From the NCBI GenBank assembly GCA_030605575.1, contig JAUWIC010000025.1:1-35316 (forward strand): a stretch of DNA of 35,316 bases, given 5' to 3'. Below the pieces are notes generated by a model. That model did no database searches, was not told the origin of the DNA, and worked only from the letters and a program-made list of their open reading frames with translations. The DNA is from Dehalococcoidia bacterium (GTDB lineage: Bacteria > Chloroflexota > Dehalococcoidia > Dehalococcoidales > E44-bin46). This document shows positions 8,537-18,512 of the stretch, piece after piece. Each line of letters starts with the position of its first letter. The stretch's first letter is position 1. The position numbers were made by a program, and so were the translations under genes.

Positions 8537-9349
8537 GTGGAAGTAGCTACGTCAGTGAGCGTTACAGAACAGAAAACGTCTTTTATAACAGACCAATCGG
8601 AGAGACTTATTCTTTCTAACATGGACTTCGTTAAAGCACTTGCAAGTAAGTTTAAAGCAAAATTTCCATCAGCAGATATTGATGATTTGATACAAGCTGG
8701 AAATGTGGGACTAATAGAGGCAGCGAGGAGATTTGATACAAAAAGGGCACAAGAGCAAGGCGTCAAGTTTACCACATACGCTTATCCTTGGATTCAAAAG
8801 TATATAATACAAGAATGTGAAAAGGTGATATACACGTTGCATGTTCCAGACAAAGTAAGACGAGAAATAATGAACATAAACAATCTTAAATTTAAACATT
8901 CTCTATTTCTCGGTAGGGAACCGACATTTAATGAACTGGTAAAATATCTAGAAGTGGAAGGGGGAGTTACTAAACAAGAAGCAGAAAAACTTTTGAGGAA
9001 TGTTGGAATGGCAGGAGCAAAAGTTTATTCGCTTGATAGGAAGATTAGCGAAGATTCCGATATTACGTTTGCAGACGTTATTGAAGACCCGAATAGGATT
9101 GAACATACGATTGAAGATCTTCTTCCAGAGAAAATGGAAGACGTTTTAAGTACTCTAACCCCCAGAGAGCATAGGGTACTTCAGGTACGTTTCGGAATAG
9201 GTACTGGCATAGCTTATACGTTAGAGGAAGTGGCGAAGGAATTCAACGTAACTTCAGAGCGTATTCGGCAAATAGAGGCAAAAGCACTAAGGAAATTAAG
9301 GCATCCTTCTCGCTCAAGACGGCTAAAAAATTACATCGAGGAAACATGA
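8537..9349 (+). CDS. RNA polymerase sigma-70 family factor (GTG start)
   Basis: Region 2 'DIDDLIQAGNVGLIEAARRFDTKRAQEQGVKFTTYAYPWIQKYI' and region 4 'LTPREHRVLQVRFGIGTGIAYTLEEVAKEFNVTSERIRQIEAKALRKLRHPSRSRRLKNYI'. Confidence 0.93.
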   Translation: MEVATSVSVTEQKTSFITDQSERLILSNMDFVKALASKFKAKFPSADIDDLIQAGNVGLIEAARRFDTKRAQEQGVKFTTYAYPWIQKYIIQECEKVIYTLHVPDKVRREIMNINNLKFKHSLFLGREPTFNELVKYLEVEGGVTKQEAEKLLRNVGMAGAKVYSLDRKISEDSDITFADVIEDPNRIEHTIEDLLPEKMEDVLSTLTPREHRVLQVRFGIGTGIAYTLEEVAKEFNVTSERIRQIEAKALRKLRHPSRSRRLKNYIEET

Positions 9350-9560
9350 TGTAATATCACGAAAAGTATAAGATTGGTGTTAAACAAAATGAAAGGCGGA
9401 TATTTTTTCTAAATAAACTGTAATATACTGAATGGGACAATAAACATTCGCATATCATTTAATTTGAAATTGCTCATATTTTTAGGTAGCATGGCTGTAT
9501 TGTATCCGTAATTTTATTCCTAGTATCAATTAAAAGTCGCAGAGATTGGGGATTAGATAA

Positions 9561-10781
9561 GTGGCTCTAATTGTGCAGAAATATGGTGGCACTTCGGTGG
9601 CGGGTGCTGAGCGGATTAAGAATGTGGCTCGGCGTATAGCCGCCGCCAAGGATAAGGGTGACCGGGTAGTGGTTGTCGTCTCGGCGATGGGTGATACCAC
9701 TGACGAGCTCATTGAACTGGCCTATCAGGTTACCGAGCAACCCAGTGGCCGGGAGCTTGATGTCCTCTTGTCCACCGGCGAGATTGTTTCCAGCACCCTG
9801 CTGGCAATGGCGCTGAGGGATGTGGGCTACGAGGCTATCAGCCTGAGCGGGGCTCAGGCAGGGATAAGGACTGATTCAGCCTATAGCCGGGCTCGAATCC
9901 TGAAGGTCGAATCCCAGAGGGTGGTCAAGGAGCTGGAGAAGGGGAAAATTGTCATTGTTGCCGGCTTTCAGGGTATTACCGGTGAGATGGATATAACCAC
10001 CCTGGGGCGGGGTGGCTCTGATACTACGGCGGTGGCTCTGGCGGCTAGCCTGGGGGCTGAGGTCTGCCAGATATATACCGATGTTGACGGAGTCCATACC
10101 GCTGACCCGCGACTCATCCCTGAAGCCCGGCGGTTGGACGAGATTGGCTACGAGGAAATGCTGGAGCTGGCAACCTATGGAGCTAAGGTGGTGCACCCTA
10201 GGGCGGTTGAGTTGGGCGAGCTGTTTAGTATTCCTATTCAGGTAGCCTCTAGCTTCAGCCAAAACCCAGGTACATTAATTCACGGAGGAGTGTCTATGGA
10301 AGTCCGAAATAAGGTGAGGGGTATAGCTTATGACCTTGATGTGGCTAAGATAACGGTGGTGGGTGTTCCTGACCAACCGGGTATTGCTGCCTCTATCTTC
10401 CAGCCCTTAGCCAAGGCTGGCATCAGTATTGATACCATTGTCCAGAACGCCAGTATTAACAAGATTACTGATTTGACCTTTACTGTGGCTAAAAGTGATT
10501 TGGCGGGAGCCATGCGGGTGGTGAAGCCTATAGCCAAGTCAATCAGGGCTAGGGAGTGTGCCAGTGATGCTAAATTGGGCAAGATTAGCATTATCGGTAC
10601 CGGCATGCAGAATACTCCCGGCTTTGCGGCTAGAATGTTTGACACCCTTAGTCAGCACAACATAAATATCCAGCTAATAACTACTTCGGAGATAAGGATA
10701 ACCTGTATTATTGACGAGGCCAGAGTTAAGGATGCGGTTCGTGCCTTGCACCGGGCATTTGAGGTGGAGATGGAGGAATAG
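9561..10781 (+). CDS. lysC: Aspartate kinase with C-terminal ACT domains (GTG start)
   Basis: 'LIVQKYGGTSVAGAERIKNVARRI', 'TTLGRGGSDTTAVALAASLGAEVCQIYTDVDGVHTADPR', ACT repeats. Confidence 0.95.
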   Translation: MALIVQKYGGTSVAGAERIKNVARRIAAAKDKGDRVVVVVSAMGDTTDELIELAYQVTEQPSGRELDVLLSTGEIVSSTLLAMALRDVGYEAISLSGAQAGIRTDSAYSRARILKVESQRVVKELEKGKIVIVAGFQGITGEMDITTLGRGGSDTTAVALAASLGAEVCQIYTDVDGVHTADPRLIPEARRLDEIGYEEMLELATYGAKVVHPRAVELGELFSIPIQVASSFSQNPGTLIHGGVSMEVRNKVRGIAYDLDVAKITVVGVPDQPGIAASIFQPLAKAGISIDTIVQNASINKITDLTFTVAKSDLAGAMRVVKPIAKSIRARECASDAKLGKISIIGTGMQNTPGFAARMFDTLSQHNINIQLITTSEIRITCIIDEARVKDAVRALHRAFEVEMEE

Positions 10782-10791
10782 GAGGCGGCGG

Positions 10792-11625
10792 ATGTCATAT
10801 CAGGAAGAGGAACAGGCAGGACTAAGACGGCGGCGCAGTAAACAGGCAATAACCTTAGCCATGCAGGGTCGGTGGCGGGAGGCGGTAGTGGCTAATAAAA
10901 GCCTGATAGAAAACTTCCCCAACGATGTCAATGCCTATAACCGGTTGGGTCGAGCCTATATGGAGCTGGGTGAATATTCTCAGGCCAAGGAGGCCTACAG
11001 CCGAGCCATAGAACTTGACCCTTATAATACGATTGCGACCAAGAACCTTGAACGCTTATCTCGTCTAGGGAAAGCCATGGTTGGTTTACAGGCTGATTCT
11101 GACAAGGTTGAGCCGCAACAGTTCGTTGAGGAAACGGGCAAGGCTGGGGTGGTTAACCTTTACCACCTCGGCGCCCGGGAGATACTAGCCAAAATGGTGG
11201 CTGGTGATAGGGCATTTTTGAAGATAGACGGGTCTAGTTTAGTCGTGGAAAATGCTGGTGGTGAGTATCTGGGGCAAGTCGCCCCCAAGCATGAACAGCG
11301 GCTTATCAAATTAACGGAGGGCGGTAATAAGTATACCGCGGCTATTATCAGTGCGGTGGAAGGGATGGTAACTGTCATTATCAGAGAGGTATATCAGGAC
11401 CCCAATCAGGTGGGAAAACTTTCCTTTCCCGCCAAGATGTTTAAGAGCCCTCGGCCTTATATTAGCGATAGAGTTATTAAACGTGAGTTAGAAGAATATG
11501 AGGAAACGGGGGAAGAAGAGGCAGTGGAAGAGGAGCCGGGCTATACTATAGTCGGCGGGGAAGAAATAGAATTATCGTCTGAGGGCTCTCTTGACACGGA
11601 TGATAAGTCTAATATTGAGGACTAG
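10792..11625 (+). CDS. TPR-containing protein of unknown function (start probably ATG 10792 after AGGAGG, not 10711)
   Basis: TPR '[43 protein letters not shown]'; acidic C-terminus '[17 protein letters not shown]'. Confidence 0.85.
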   Translation: MSYQEEEQAGLRRRRSKQAITLAMQGRWREAVVANKSLIENFPNDVNAYNRLGRAYMELGEYSQAKEAYSRAIELDPYNTIATKNLERLSRLGKAMVGLQADSDKVEPQQFVEETGKAGVVNLYHLGAREILAKMVAGDRAFLKIDGSSLVVENAGGEYLGQVAPKHEQRLIKLTEGGNKYTAAIISAVEGMVTVIIREVYQDPNQVGKLSFPAKMFKSPRPYISDRVIKRELEEYEETGEEEAVEEEPGYTIVGGEEIELSSEGSLDTDDKSNIED

Positions 11626-11639
11626 GAGGTTCAACCAAT

Positions 11640-14063
11640 ATGGTTTTAGGCAAGATTAAACCGGTAGACATTGAAGATGAGGTAAAGAGCTCTTATCTTG
11701 ACTATGCTATGAGCGTCATCGTTTCCCGCGCCTTACCTGATGTGCGGGACGGGTTAAAGCCGGTTCACCGACGTATTCTTTACGTTATGGATGGTCTGGG
11801 ACTAAGTCATACCAGCTCCTATAAGAAGAGTGCCCGTATTGTCGGCGAGGTGTTGGGTAAATACCATCCTCATGGTGACACCTCTGTTTATGATGCTATG
11901 GTGCGTATGGCACAGGATTTCTCTATGCGATATGTTCTGGTTGACGGGCAGGGCAATTTCGGTAGTGTGGATAATGACCCCCCAGCCGCCATGCGTTATA
12001 CCGAAGTACGCTTGGCTCCCATTTCGGAGCAGATGCTGGTTGACATTGAAAAGAATACTGTTGACTTTATGCCCAACTTTGATGATAGCCTTAAGGAGCC
12101 GGTGGTTTTACCCACTCGGTTACCCAATTTACTGGTTAATGGCAGCTCCGGGATTGCCGTCGGGATGGCGACCAATATCCCACCTCATAATCTAGGCGAG
12201 GTCTGTGACGCTATCTCTTATCTCATTGACAACCCTGAAGCCATGGTCAATGAACTCACCCAATTTATTAAGGGACCTGATTTCCCGACCGGTGGCATTA
12301 TCCTGGGGCAGGATGGAATTAAGAGTGCCTACGCTACTGGACACGGCCGGGTGGTAGTTCAGGCTAAGGCTAGTGTCGGCGATGCCGCCGAAGCCGGACG
12401 TAGCCAAATAGTGGTTACTGAGCTTCCTTACCAGACGAATAAGGCTACCCTGGTGGAAAGGATAGCTGAGCTGGTCAAGGATAGGAAAATTAGGGGCATT
12501 AGTGAACTTCGTGATGAGTCAGACCGCCAGGGGATGCGTATTGTCATTGAGCTAAGGAAGGATGCCCAGCCAAAGCAGGTGCTCAATAGCCTCTATAAAT
12601 ATACCTCAATGCAGTCGGCTTTCTTCGTTAACATGCTGGCTCTAGTTGATGGCCAGCCCAGGGTAATTAGTCTTAAAGAGGCGCTCCAGCAGTATATAGA
12701 TTTTCGCCGTGAGGTTATCACTCGGCGCTCCCGGTTCGAGCTGAAAGAGGCTAAGACCAGGGCTCATATCTTGGAAGGGTTTAAAATCGCTCTGGACCAA
12801 ATAGATAGGGTGGTTGCTACTATTCGAAAATCTAAAACGGCTGAGGTAGCTCGCCAGAACCTTATGACTGTCTTTGGCTTATCTCAGGCTCAGGCGCAAG
12901 CTATTCTTGATATGCAGTTACGCCGGCTGGCTAATCTGGAGCGGCGCAAGATATTTGATGAATATACCGAGGTAGTGAGAAATATTGCTTATCTGGAAGA
13001 CCTTCTGGCTAACCCGAGGCGAATACTGCTGTTGATAAGGGAAGAGGTGAGTGAATTAAAGTCTAAATATGGTGACCCACGGCAGACCGAGATAAGAGAG
13101 CAGGAGGTAATAGAGTTTCGTGATGAGGACCTTATCCCCCACCAGAGAGTGGTGATAACGCTCAGCAATAGGGGATTTATCAAAAGGCTGCCCTCTCGTG
13201 CCTATGAGCCCCAGCATCGGGGTGGCAGGGGTGTTATTGGCATGGTAACCAGGGAGGAAGATGCGGTAAGACTCTTGGCGGTGACTGATACCCATGCCTA
13301 CCTCCTTTTCTTCACCAACCAGGGCAAGGTGTTTCGGATTAAGTGCTATGAAATCCCACCCGATAGTTCCCGGACGGCTAAAGGGACGGCGGTAGTTAAT
13401 CTTTTCCCTCTGGCTGAAAGTGAGCGGGTTACGGCGATGGTAGCCGTAACTGATTTTAAGCCCGATACCTACCTGGTAATGGCTACTGGCCGCGGGGAGG
13501 TTAAAAAGACAGCTATGCAAAACTTCACCTCAGTGCGCAGTAGCGGGCTTATCGCTGTGGATTTGGCTGAAGGTGATGAGTTGGTGGCAACCCGTATAGC
13601 TACTAACCAGGATGACGTCGTATTGGTAACTCAGAAAGGGCAGGCAATAAGATTTGCTGCATCCGAGCTAAGGGCTAGCTCCAGAACTAGTGGCGGGGTA
13701 TGCGGTATCCGTTTGTTGCCCGATGACCGGGTAATCGGTATGGATATTGTCTATCCTGATTCCTTTCTTTTAGCCGTTACCACCGAGGGCTTCGGTAAAC
13801 TTACCCCAATTGGTAATTACCCGCGGCAGCATCGTGCCGGCAGTGGGGTAAGGACCTTTAAGCTTACTGAAAAAACGGGTGAGGTAGCTGCTGCCAGACT
13901 GGTTTCTCTGTCTCAACAACTAATGATTATATCGGCTGACGGCATTATCATCCGCACTCCAGTGAAGGACGAAATTTCCATTCAGAAAAGAAGCACCCAG
14001 GGGGTGACACTGAAGGAACTTGGCCGGGGCGATAAGGTGGTGGCTATCGCCTGCTTTGATTAG
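11640..14063 (+). CDS. gyrA: DNA gyrase subunit A
   Basis: '[33 protein letters not shown]', catalytic Tyr '[13 protein letters not shown]', GyrA-box-like '[11 protein letters not shown]'. Confidence 0.97.
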   Translation: MVLGKIKPVDIEDEVKSSYLDYAMSVIVSRALPDVRDGLKPVHRRILYVMDGLGLSHTSSYKKSARIVGEVLGKYHPHGDTSVYDAMVRMAQDFSMRYVLVDGQGNFGSVDNDPPAAMRYTEVRLAPISEQMLVDIEKNTVDFMPNFDDSLKEPVVLPTRLPNLLVNGSSGIAVGMATNIPPHNLGEVCDAISYLIDNPEAMVNELTQFIKGPDFPTGGIILGQDGIKSAYATGHGRVVVQAKASVGDAAEAGRSQIVVTELPYQTNKATLVERIAELVKDRKIRGISELRDESDRQGMRIVIELRKDAQPKQVLNSLYKYTSMQSAFFVNMLALVDGQPRVISLKEALQQYIDFRREVITRRSRFELKEAKTRAHILEGFKIALDQIDRVVATIRKSKTAEVARQNLMTVFGLSQAQAQAILDMQLRRLANLERRKIFDEYTEVVRNIAYLEDLLANPRRILLLIREEVSELKSKYGDPRQTEIREQEVIEFRDEDLIPHQRVVITLSNRGFIKRLPSRAYEPQHRGGRGVIGMVTREEDAVRLLAVTDTHAYLLFFTNQGKVFRIKCYEIPPDSSRTAKGTAVVNLFPLAESERVTAMVAVTDFKPDTYLVMATGRGEVKKTAMQNFTSVRSSGLIAVDLAEGDELVATRIATNQDDVVLVTQKGQAIRFAASELRASSRTSGGVCGIRLLPDDRVIGMDIVYPDSFLLAVTTEGFGKLTPIGNYPRQHRAGSGVRTFKLTEKTGEVAAARLVSLSQQLMIISADGIIIRTPVKDEISIQKRSTQGVTLKELGRGDKVVAIACFD

Positions 14064-14094
14064 CCCTTGAGCCTGCCCCCAGTTAGGAGAAAAT

Positions 14095-14790
14095 TTGTCG
14101 GTGAAGTTACTTTTTATCCCTGGTGCTGGGTGTGGCAAACAGGCAGGGAGATGTCAAACTGAGTACTTTAACGGTTCAGAAGCTGTTGCCCTTCCCGGCC
14201 ATCCTGAGGGCAGACCCTGCTCCAGCATAGATGGTTATGTGGAGTGGCTGCGGGGCTATATTCATCAACAGCAGTATCAAGATGTCGTTCTAGTTGGTCA
14301 TTCTATGGGGGGTGCTGTGGCTCAGCTTTACGGGTTAAAGTATGGCGATGAGGTAAAAGCCCTGGTCTTGATTGGCACTGGGGCTAGATTGAGAGTACTC
14401 CCTGACTGGCTCAAAGCAGTTGAGGAGATGGTCACTGATGAGGCTACCTGGATAAAATACTTGGCGGAGCGTTATCGGTCAACCGTTCCTGAAATCAGGC
14501 AGATTGTAATTGAGGAGAGGATGCGGATAGGCCCAGCGGTGATGTTGAACGATTTACTTTGCTGCGATAAATTTGACATTATGGATAGGGTTCACACCAT
14601 CAAGCTGCCAACGTTAGTTATCTGTGGCAGTGACGACGAGCGGGCGCCGGTAAAATATACTCATTATCTGGCGAGTAAGATTGATGACGCCAGCGAGGTT
14701 ATAGTTAATGGGGCGGGTCACTGGGTGCAGACGCAGAAACCGGAACAGGTTAACCAAGCAATAGGCAGTTTTTTGGTTAGTCTTGACTAA
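14095..14790 (+). CDS. Alpha/beta hydrolase (TTG 14095 or GTG 14101 start)
   Basis: Nucleophile elbow 'VVLVGHSMGGAVAQLYGLKYG', 'LPTLVICGSDDERAPVKYTHYLA', 'GAGHWVQTQKPEQV'. Confidence 0.92.
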   Translation: MSVKLLFIPGAGCGKQAGRCQTEYFNGSEAVALPGHPEGRPCSSIDGYVEWLRGYIHQQQYQDVVLVGHSMGGAVAQLYGLKYGDEVKALVLIGTGARLRVLPDWLKAVEEMVTDEATWIKYLAERYRSTVPEIRQIVIEERMRIGPAVMLNDLLCCDKFDIMDRVHTIKLPTLVICGSDDERAPVKYTHYLASKIDDASEVIVNGAGHWVQTQKPEQVNQAIGSFLVSLD

Positions 14791-16624
14791 GCCGTTGATA
14801 TTTTTGCTGGCATGACGGTTGCCAGCTCTGGAGTCCGCAGACATTACAAGCTTGATAACGGCAGTCAGGGGTTTCTTTGCCCTTTATAGCCCGCTGATAT
14901 TCTAGCTTCAGGAAAGCTGGAGTTAGGCCAACATCAATATGAGCCCAGGGTAGGGGTTCATCTAACCGGCGCTCCCGCCGGGCATAGAAGTCGGGCTCAA
15001 CCCCAGCCTCCTTAAAAGCGTTAAGCCAATTCTGGTAATTAAAGTGTTCGCCCCAGCCATCAAATATTGAGCCCAGTTGCCAGGCACGGTAGATAACTTT
15101 ACCCAGTCGCCTATCGCCTCGTGACAATGCGGCTTCAAGAAGACTGACTTGAGGCTCATGCCACGATAACCTGATTCCTTTCCGGCGTAATCCCGATTTA
15201 AGCAGGTCATGTTTAGAGTTTAGCTGCGGTTCGCCTTCCTGAGCCACCCACTGAAAGGGCGTATGTGGCTTGGGCACGAAAGTAGATAGGCTGATTCTTA
15301 GTTGAGGTCTTTTCCCTTTAGCCTTCTTGCCCAGGGAACTAACCTTATCTACTAGCCGGATGATGCCCTCTATATCATCAGCGGTTTCCGTGGGCAAGCC
15401 GAGCATAAAGTATAGCTTGAGGTTTGTCCAGCCTCGGTCAAAGGCAGCGGCCGCCGTTTTCAGGAGTTCATCTTCAGGAATATTCTTATTGATGATGCGT
15501 CGTAATCTTTCGCTCCCGGCCTCAGGAGCAAAGGTGAGCCCCGGCTTCTTGTGGTAAAGAAGGGAGTCCATTAATCTTATTGAAAAGCTATCAATGCACA
15601 GACTGGGTAGTGACAGGCTGAGATTGTAGTCCTGATAACGGTGATACAGGCTCGCTACCAGCTCATCAATTTTGGAGTAGTCACTGGTGCTTAATGAGAC
15701 CAGGGAGACCTCGTCATAGCCGCAGTTGGCAATAAGCTCCCCTGCTGCCTGGAGCACTTCCTCTTGGGGACGCTCACGCACCGGGCGGTATATATTGCCT
15801 GCCTGGCAAAAGCGGCAGCCACGGCTGCAACCTCGCTGAATTTCTATCACCCCTCGGTCATGGACTACCTCAATGTAAGGGACTACCGGCTTGGTCACCG
15901 GGGGCGGGAGTTTGGCTACTATCCGCCGCTGGATTTTGGCGCTAGCCTCGGCTACGGTGGGGGTAATGCTTTTGAATAGACCATCAGCCTGGTATTCCAC
16001 TTGATACAGGCTGGGGACATAGATGCCGGGGATAGTAGCCACGTGACGAAATAGCTCTTCTCTCGGTGCTCCCTTGCCCTGCCGTTTCCAATCTCGGAAG
16101 CTATTAACCAGCTCCAGTAATACCTCCTCACCCTCCCCGATTATAAACAAGTCAATAAAGTCAGCCATAGGCTCGGGGTTAAGGGTACAGCTACCACCAG
16201 CGATTACTATGGGATGGGAATCATTTCTCTCTGAGCTCAGGACTGGTATCTGGGCTAGGTGAAGCATATTCAATACATTGGTATAGGTAAGCTCATAGCC
16301 CAGTGAAAACCCGATAATATCAAAATCTCCCAGGGGGTGCTTGGATTCAAGGCTGAACAGGGGAATACCTCTGGTGCCCATTATGGCTGCCATATCCGGC
16401 CAGGGAGCATAGACCCTCTCCGCCAGGACATCGGGCTGGCTGTTGAGTAGCTCATAGAGGATAGGCAACGCCATATTGGACATGCCTACTTCATATAAAT
16501 CCGGGTAGGAGAGGACAACCTTGATATAGGTCTTGTCCCAGTCTTTTATAACGCTATTCCATTCCCCACCGGTATAGCGGGCGGGCTTGGTAACCTGATG
16601 CAGTATACTATCGGGATAGCTCAA
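14777..16624 (-). CDS. B12-binding-type radical SAM protein (TIGR03960-like)
   Basis: 'EIQRGCSRGCRFCQAGNIYRPVRERPQEEVLQ'; N-terminal 'YPDLYEVGMSNMALPILYELLNSQPDVLAERVYAPWPDM'. Confidence 0.9.
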   Translation of the reverse strand: MSYPDSILHQVTKPARYTGGEWNSVIKDWDKTYIKVVLSYPDLYEVGMSNMALPILYELLNSQPDVLAERVYAPWPDMAAIMGTRGIPLFSLESKHPLGDFDIIGFSLGYELTYTNVLNMLHLAQIPVLSSERNDSHPIVIAGGSCTLNPEPMADFIDLFIIGEGEEVLLELVNSFRDWKRQGKGAPREELFRHVATIPGIYVPSLYQVEYQADGLFKSITPTVAEASAKIQRRIVAKLPPPVTKPVVPYIEVVHDRGVIEIQRGCSRGCRFCQAGNIYRPVRERPQEEVLQAAGELIANCGYDEVSLVSLSTSDYSKIDELVASLYHRYQDYNLSLSLPSLCIDSFSIRLMDSLLYHKKPGLTFAPEAGSERLRRIINKNIPEDELLKTAAAAFDRGWTNLKLYFMLGLPTETADDIEGIIRLVDKVSSLGKKAKGKRPQLRISLSTFVPKPHTPFQWVAQEGEPQLNSKHDLLKSGLRRKGIRLSWHEPQVSLLEAALSRGDRRLGKVIYRAWQLGSIFDGWGEHFNYQNWLNAFKEAGVEPDFYARRERRLDEPLPWAHIDVGLTPAFLKLEYQRAIKGKETPDCRYQACNVCGLQSWQPSCQQKYQRLSQD

Positions 16625-17418
16625 TTTGCCTCCTCCGGACTATTCAGTTGTGACAGGTCAAACCTCATGCCATCTCGGGCGGCAACCACCTTGACTCCGG
16701 TCTCCTGAGACAGCCTCTGGGCTATCTCCCACGGCTTGGCCCGCCACATAGTCATACCAAAGTGGGTCAAAATGGCTACCTTCGGCCTTAATTCGGTAAT
16801 AATACGCCTGGCATCAGGCACCGAGAGGTGGTCAAAGGGGCGACCTGCCTCCAGCATGACCACATTGATAATCAGTAACTCACCGCTGTATTTCTGACAC
16901 AAGCCATCAAAGTAGCGGCTATCGGCAATATAGGCGAAGGTATGCTCAGCCGTCCTGAACACCATGCCATAGGTCTCTACCGGGTGTATATGTCGAATTG
17001 GAGTAGTAAAGGAGACGTTCCCTACCGAGTAGGACTTGCCCTCCTGTAAAACTTCAATACCCTCCAGGTAGCCTTTCAGGTAGGAAGAGATAATTGACTC
17101 AGTGTCAAGGGCATCAGCCGGGGCGAAAAGCCAGCCCCGCCGCCTGAGCCCACCCTGGGTCATCGCCTCAACCATAATATTGACATCTGCCGCATGGTCC
17201 AGGTGGCGGTGGGATAGGATAATAGCCCTGAGCTTATCGGCTCTAAGCTTCCTCTTGGTCGACTGAACGATACAACCCGGCCCGGGGTCAACCAGTATTT
17301 CAGTACCACCTAAATTCAGCCACAAGCCACCTGAAGCCAGAATCTGAGCAGCTACCATTATTCTGGCCCCAGCCGTCCCCAGAAAGGTTATAATATCACC
17401 TGAGCTTTTGCCTTCCAT
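16621..17418 (-). CDS. MBL-fold metallo-hydrolase (overlaps the downstream radical SAM gene by 4 bp)
   Basis: 'AIILSHRHLDHAADVNIMVEAM' metal-binding HxxxDH-like motif; 'ILTHFGM'. Confidence 0.88.
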   Translation of the reverse strand: MEGKSSGDIITFLGTAGARIMVAAQILASGGLWLNLGGTEILVDPGPGCIVQSTKRKLRADKLRAIILSHRHLDHAADVNIMVEAMTQGGLRRRGWLFAPADALDTESIISSYLKGYLEGIEVLQEGKSYSVGNVSFTTPIRHIHPVETYGMVFRTAEHTFAYIADSRYFDGLCQKYSGELLIINVVMLEAGRPFDHLSVPDARRIITELRPKVAILTHFGMTMWRAKPWEIAQRLSQETGVKVVAARDGMRFDLSQLNSPEEAN

Positions 17419-17466
17419 GGCTAAGCTAACTATAAAATATAGCCGTATTTTTTACAATCACTTTAT

Positions 17467-17544
17467 GAAATTGTTTAGCAACCTATCCTCGCCAGAGGCG
17501 ACTCTGTCGACCCCTGACCCCCTTCCCTTATTAAGGGAAGGGGG
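17467..17544 (+). repeat. Long dispersed repeat, copy 1 (inverted relative to 22751-22836)
   Basis: gaaattgtttagcaacctatcctcgccagaggcgactctgtcgacccctgacccccttcccttattaagggaaggggg; near-identical in reverse complement to copy 2. Confidence 0.9.
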
Positions 17545-17552
17545 AGTTGAGG

Positions 17553-17815
17553 TGAGAGGGGGCTTTGCCCCCTCTCAAAAATCTCTCCTTAGTTGGGGAT
17601 TGAAGGAATTAACCTTCTTAAAAGGGGGTGGGATAGTAAAGTCAAAGAGAGGCGAAGCCTCTCTTTTAAAACTAATTTCCCCTCCCTTATTAAGGGAGGG
17701 GGATAAAGTGGGTTCCCAGGAAAATCGGAGATTTTTCTGGGTACTTAAAGGGGGTGGGTTAATAAATTTTCTTCCCCTTCCCCTTGATAAGGGGAAGGGG
17801 ATAAAGGGGATAGGG
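17553..17815. repeat. Array of five distinct perfect or near-perfect hairpins (REP/MITE-like intergenic repeats)
   Basis: tgagagggggc-ttt-gccccctctca (17553-17577); aaagagaggc-gaa-gcctctcttt (17644-17666); cccctccctta-t-taagggagggg (17679-17701); cccaggaaaat-cggag-atttttctggg (17715-17741); ccccttcccctt-gat-aaggggaagggg (17774-17800). Confidence 0.85.
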
Positions 17816-17999
17816 TTTCCTAAACAACTACAGGTGGTGAGGTTGATAATTTCATTTAAAAACACTTTGACACCTGAGAGGTAGCTGGTTAAAATAGCAC
17901 CAAGCAGTCAATAAGGAGATTGTTTATTAAGGGGATTTGTTAAAGGGGAGAGGGAAAAAGGGTGAGGGGTTAGTAGGCAATCTCAATAAGGAGAGTAAA

Positions 18000-18473
18000 A
18001 TGGAGCAAATTTGGGCACCGTGGCGTATAGAATATATTCAGATGGAAAAACCAGAAGGATGCATTTTATGTGACAAACCCAGGCAAAATAAGGATGCTCT
18101 GAACTATATCCTGTACCGGGGGGACAAAAACTTCGTCATTATGAATAGCTATCCCTATAACCCCGGGCACCTGATGATTGCCCCCTACCGCCACCTAGCC
18201 AGTCTGGAAGAGCTAACTGGTGACGAGCTTCACGAGCACTTTGAAATAGTTAGCCGCAGTATCAGGCTCCTGAGGCAGGTATTTAACCCCGGTGGCTTCA
18301 ACATAGGTATAAACATCGGCAAAGCCGCCGGCGCCGGCATAGACGCTCATGTCCACACCCATATCGTGCCCCGGTGGCAGGCTGACACCAACTTTATGCC
18401 GGTAATATCTGATGTCAGGGTAGTCCCTGAAGCCCTGGCTGAAACCTATAAAAAACTAGAGGGCAAATTCTGA
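18000..18473 (+). CDS. HIT family protein (histidine triad hydrolase); start probably ATG 18000
   Basis: 'GCILCDKPRQNKDALNYILYRGDKNFVIMNSYPYNPGHLMIAPYRH', triad 'GAGIDAHVHTHIVPRW'. Confidence 0.94.
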   Translation: MEQIWAPWRIEYIQMEKPEGCILCDKPRQNKDALNYILYRGDKNFVIMNSYPYNPGHLMIAPYRHLASLEELTGDELHEHFEIVSRSIRLLRQVFNPGGFNIGINIGKAAGAGIDAHVHTHIVPRWQADTNFMPVISDVRVVPEALAETYKKLEGKF

Positions 18474-18512
18474 ATTGGGTTAAGCCCCTAATAACAACAC
18501 GGGAGGACAGAG

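Noticed and set aside
9350-9560. Lysine riboswitch upstream of lysC
   Set aside because: No conserved lysine-riboswitch core or convincing terminator/antiterminator fold could be recognised by eye.
14777-17418. Radical SAM (TIGR03960-like) + MBL hydrolase pair as a novel system
   Set aside because: The genes overlap and may be co-transcribed, but both belong to widespread families; no partner gene (e.g. the DUF2344-type protein) is present to suggest a new pathway here.
17408-17884. 158-aa plus-strand ORF (and the overlapping 96-aa minus ORF 17575-17865)
   Set aside because: Both run through the hairpin-repeat cluster; low-complexity translation, no RBS or family resemblance. Treated as repeat DNA, not genes.
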